DNA of 64,000 nucleotides, taken from positions 9,348,501 through 9,412,500 of the forward strand of contig OW051470.1 in assembly GCA_932521025.1 (NCBI GenBank), in the 5' to 3' direction. This document shows positions 61,292 to 64,000 of this stretch, piece by piece. The notes under the pieces are model-generated. The model saw only the letters and a program-made list of their open reading frames with translations, had not been told where the DNA came from and did no database searches. Every line of letters starts with the position of its first letter. The stretch's first letter is position 1. A program made the translations under genes and the position numbers. Origin of the DNA: Oscheius onirici. Lineage: Eukaryota; Nematoda; Chromadorea; Rhabditida; Rhabditidae.

Positions 61292-61627
61292 GATTATCAG
61301 AGAAATGTTCAACGATGATTTTCTGCAGTATAGCTGTTTTCACTGCGAAGGAGATAGTGAGTGTGCTCTATTTTCTTCCTACCATGAAGATAAGGAGAGA
61401 AAGATTTGCTGAAAAGCAAATAAAACGCAACCAATGTGTCGAAACTGGTCTAATCAATATCTTCCTTCATCTTATTTCTGTTTAATAGTTATATAAACAT
61501 TTGGGCACGTTCGAAGGCGGAGGACCGCCTTTCATGTGCGGCGCGGGGACGCAGTGGACGGAAAAGCCCACATTTCAGTTCATGGTGTTTCCCAAAGTGT
61601 TAGCCTTTGAGAAAAAGCCAACATTCA

Positions 61628-61765
61628 GATGTTGAAGAAAGCCATGGAGAGCATTGCCGCAACCAGGACAACTCTTGCCAATCGTCAAGCAATGAACGAG
61701 CCCGAGTCGATTCAAATGGAAGAATAATCAATCCTGCAGTATTGCGATCTTTCTTACGAGTATAA
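61628..61765 (+). pseudogene. Copy of the last exon and 3' flank of the MED29-like gene
   Basis: Reads LKKAMESIAATRTTLANRQA and ends SIQMEE plus TAA, and continues with the same 3' flank (AATCAAT, CAGTATTGCGATCTT, TACGAGTATAA) as 39543-39690. Only the final exon is present; nothing upstream resembles the rest of the gene. Confidence 0.85.
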
Positions 61766-61874
61766 ATCTTGTACTAAACATGGCTTCTGTTATCTTTTTC
61801 TAGTTGAATGAATCTAGGGTCTCTGTTGTAACCGTTTTTAAATTGTGAGGTATAGGCGAAAGATCACATGCATC

Positions 61875-62100
61875 ATCTTTAATATTAAAGCGCAATGGTG
61901 TCTGTGGCTGACTCTGTTTGTTTGTCCGAGGCCCCGAAATTTTGGTGTATTGTTAAGAGTCGCCATCTCCACCCAGACGACCCGGGTTCGATTCTTCTCT
62001 TCGCCAAATATTTTTGCTAAATTATTTTGAGTAGGAAATAGAGTCAGGGTAATTGCTAGGGGATTGAAAGGGACCGGTTGACTAGAGGGAAAGGATCAGA
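61875..62100 (+). mobile_element. SINE-like composite element (second copy)
   Basis: Same order as 44210-43980: CTTTAATATTAAAGCGCAAT, GTGTCTGTGGCTGACTCTG, GGTGTATTGTTAAGAGTCGC, B-box GGGTTCGATTC, then the inverted tandem-repeat motif. Confidence 0.55.
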
Positions 62101-62110
62101 AGTAGAGAAG

Positions 62111-62434
62111 ATCAAGTTTCAAGTTTATTCGCTTCATCAAGTCTATGTTCGACAAGAGCGGCTCTTCGGACAGACCATGGCGGTGCTGTAAATTCCTCGG
62201 AGAGTGGAACAGTACCTCTTGCGCTTGTCCAGGGCGTCGTCGAGTGGGGGTTGATCTACGCGTTCCCAGGCGTGTTTCGTAGATGAAGAGTACGATCCGA
62301 GTGCTAGGTGGATCGGGATCCGCTGTTGCAACGACCGGTGGTAGAGTTGAATTGTCGTGATTCCGTCTTCTTGGGAAGAGTAGAACGTCTAGTGGAGAAG
62401 ACGAGACGATACTTGGTAGTAATTCTGTCCCGGT
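62111..62434 (-). repeat. Long repeat with 62-codon frame (copy 2)
   Basis: Inverted, almost identical copy of 54052-54375. Its outer end is cut at 62435 by a CAGGGATGTTCAGATCCGG element rich in CCGGATA motifs. Confidence 0.75.
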
Positions 62435-62654
62435 CAGGGATGTTCAGATCCGGATATACGAAACCGGATAAATCCGGTACTTTTTGATCCGGAAATCCGA
62501 TATCCGAAAATTATCCGGTCAAAATTTCCGACCGGATAATTATCCGAAAAATTATCCGGTACGAAAACTATCCGATATCCGATATCGGATATTTTTGACC
62601 GGATATTCCGGATAATTTCGGTTAAATTTTTTGGAATTTCTACCTGGGAAACTA

Positions 62655-62990
62655 ACGATTTTCGCGACACGGCGAGGTTGCCCCACTGCGGGTGACAAAG
62701 AGAAGTTATTTCTCAACGGATTTTGCTCAAATTTGGACAGGAAATACTTGACATGATTCCCCAGGACGGTTTTTTTTGTCGAGATTCGATTTTCCGACCG
62801 AGATATGACTTTTTAAAAATTGAAAGACTCATATCTTGGGAAGGTCGGAAAATCGAATTTAGGCAAACAAAAAAAACGGTCCTATGGAATCATGTCAAGT
62901 ATTTCCTGTCCAAATTTGAGCAAAATTCGTTGAGAAATGACTTCTCTTCGTCACCCGCAGTGGCGCATCCTCGCCATGTCGCGCGCCTTT
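62655..62990. repeat. Palindromic MITE-like repeat
   Basis: Two arms of about 150 bp face each other around 62820, sharing CACTGCGGGTGAC, TTTCTCAACG and AAATACTTGACATGATTCC. Ends near CGCGACACGGCGAGG and CCTCGCCATGTCGCGCG. Confidence 0.7.
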
Positions 62991-63599
62991 CTTACACAGT
63001 ACTAATCATTGAAGACAACGTTTATTCGTTTTGGCATGTTCTGTGACTATTTAGATCAGATAAAGGGCTTTCCAAATGATTTTGAAAAATTGAAAAAGGT
63101 TGAAAGATGACCGAGATATGATGCGTTGAAGTTGGATCAAAATCGGAGTTGGCAAAACACATTTCTCAAGAATAGGTGAACGGTTTGGTCTAAAACTCTG
63201 GGTGGTAGCTGGCACCCCCAATGGTCATCCGGCGCCAATGGAATTAGTTTGGTTCGTTTACACAGGAAGGCTGGGATATAGGGTGGGGTGCGCGAAGGAC
63301 CTTGGTTCAAAACTGCCAAAACTTGTAGATATCACCTAGGGGTCTGAATTTTCGACACGAAATAGCCCAAATGTAGAGGAAAAGGGAACATGTTGCCGAT
63401 TTGCAGTATCTCTTCCAGAAAAAATTTTATGAACGAGAGGGTCAAAACTTATTGCTCGCTGTAGGAAGTCGGACTCGTAATCTAATTTTGAATTTTTATG
63501 AGATGAAATGAAAGGAAATTGTAATTAAATTTGAAATAAGAAGAAAGTACAGCATTAAAAACACAAAACTTATTCGGCAAACAATAAAAACGTCAAAAA

Positions 63600-63668
63600 C
63601 GGTGAACGGAATCGAACCCGGGTAGTCTGACTGGCGCCCGGCGCGCTAACAACGCGATCGCGGCAGCC
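63600..63668 (-). repeat. tRNA-like B-box repeat
   Basis: Minus strand has GCGTTGTTAGCGCGC (A-box-like) and CGGGTTCGATTCC (B-box), but the 5' acceptor half that should pair with TTCACCG is absent. A SINE head or dead tRNA. Confidence 0.4.
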
Positions 63669-63675
63669 TAATGAC

Positions 63676-64000
63676 ATGAAAACCATTCATCCGAACAAGC
63701 TGAGAGTTTTGGGCAGAGTCTACAAGACGATCAAGTTTGAGACTTTCGCCTGTTCAGTGAAGACCGCTCTGTATTGCACTCCTGAACCAATGGTAGGATT
63801 TCTTTAAATTTTAGTCAAGAGACTGAGAGACTAAAGAGATCAGTCTTTTTTTTAAATGCAAGGAAATCACCTTTTCGCTGACAAATGCTTGTAGTGGAAA
63901 ATTGAAGGCATCCTTTGAAGACGACAACAAACGCTGGCAACAAATTTCGTCGATTCTGAAGGCAAGAATGCCATTCTCGGTTAATAGATTCTTCTCGGCA
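63676..64000 (+). CDS. Partial gene of the same unrecognised family as 1090-2719 (copy B)
   Basis: Exon 1 from an ATG at 63676 (MKTIHPNKLRVLGRVYKTIK...) to a donor after TGAACCAATG at about 63792. Exon 2 from about 63867 reads EITFSLTNACSGKLKASFED, then DDNKRWQQISSIL and NRFFSA, running off the window. It parallels copy A before and after the intron, and the intron sits at the same place. The true start may lie upstream of 63676. Confidence 0.5.

Noticed and set aside
63600-63668. A tRNA gene on the minus strand
   Set aside because: A and B boxes are visible, but the acceptor stem cannot be paired and the anticodon arm is irregular.

Overview
The window is nuclear DNA of a nematode, probably a rhabditid. 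Genes are cut by many short introns (mostly 35-80 bp) with the nematode acceptor TTTTCAG or TTTTTAG, and several start codons sit directly behind such an acceptor, as expected for spliced-leader trans-splicing. The decisive evidence is gene order. At 10928-26522, five genes on the + strand run gop-1 (CLEC16A), gop-2 (GPN1), gop-3 (SAMM50), hap-1 (ITPA), gro-1 (TRIT1), which is the order of the gro-1 operon of Caenorhabditis elegans. A sixth, tiny cistron of 38 codons lies between gop-2 and gop-3.

Layout. 1-5300: accessory DNA holding a degraded copy of the prp-40 3' end, a gene-like member of an unrecognised family, a truncated non-LTR retrotransposon and an inverted pseudogene of mrps-23. 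5685-10688 (-): splicing factor prp-40, with the mitochondrial ribosomal protein gene mrps-23 nested on the opposite strand in one intron. 10928-26522 (+): the gro-1 operon. 26637-30329 (-): the GlcNAc-1-phosphotransferase of N-glycan synthesis (ALG7/DPAGT1). 30330-33256: intergenic, mostly a transposon inside a transposon. 33257-37636 (+): feh-1 (Fe65 adaptor). 38047-39648 (+): a MED29-like Mediator subunit. 39822-53511 (-): one long reading path coding a helical N-terminus, a membrane segment, a degenerate kinase domain and a ZYG-11-like LRR/ARM region. 54752-61291 (-): a tandem paralog with an intact kinase core but no ZYG-11 part. 61300-64000: repeats, a copy of the MED29 last exon, and the start of a second member of the family seen at 1-2.7 kb.

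The operon genes serve mitochondria and housekeeping: outer-membrane protein insertion, tRNA isopentenylation, inosine-nucleotide clean-up, RNA polymerase II import and endosome/mitophagy control. mrps-23 adds another mitochondrial function next door. The right 25 kb is different: fast-evolving, rich in DNA transposons and full of broken exon copies.

Most novel: the pseudokinase joined in frame to a ZYG-11-like (Cullin-2 adaptor family) region, with its kinase-active tandem sister. The window also gives clean records of nested transposition, in which the uninterrupted site survives in the opposite arm of the same element or in a second copy. All exon joins were read by eye; no alignment or search was run.
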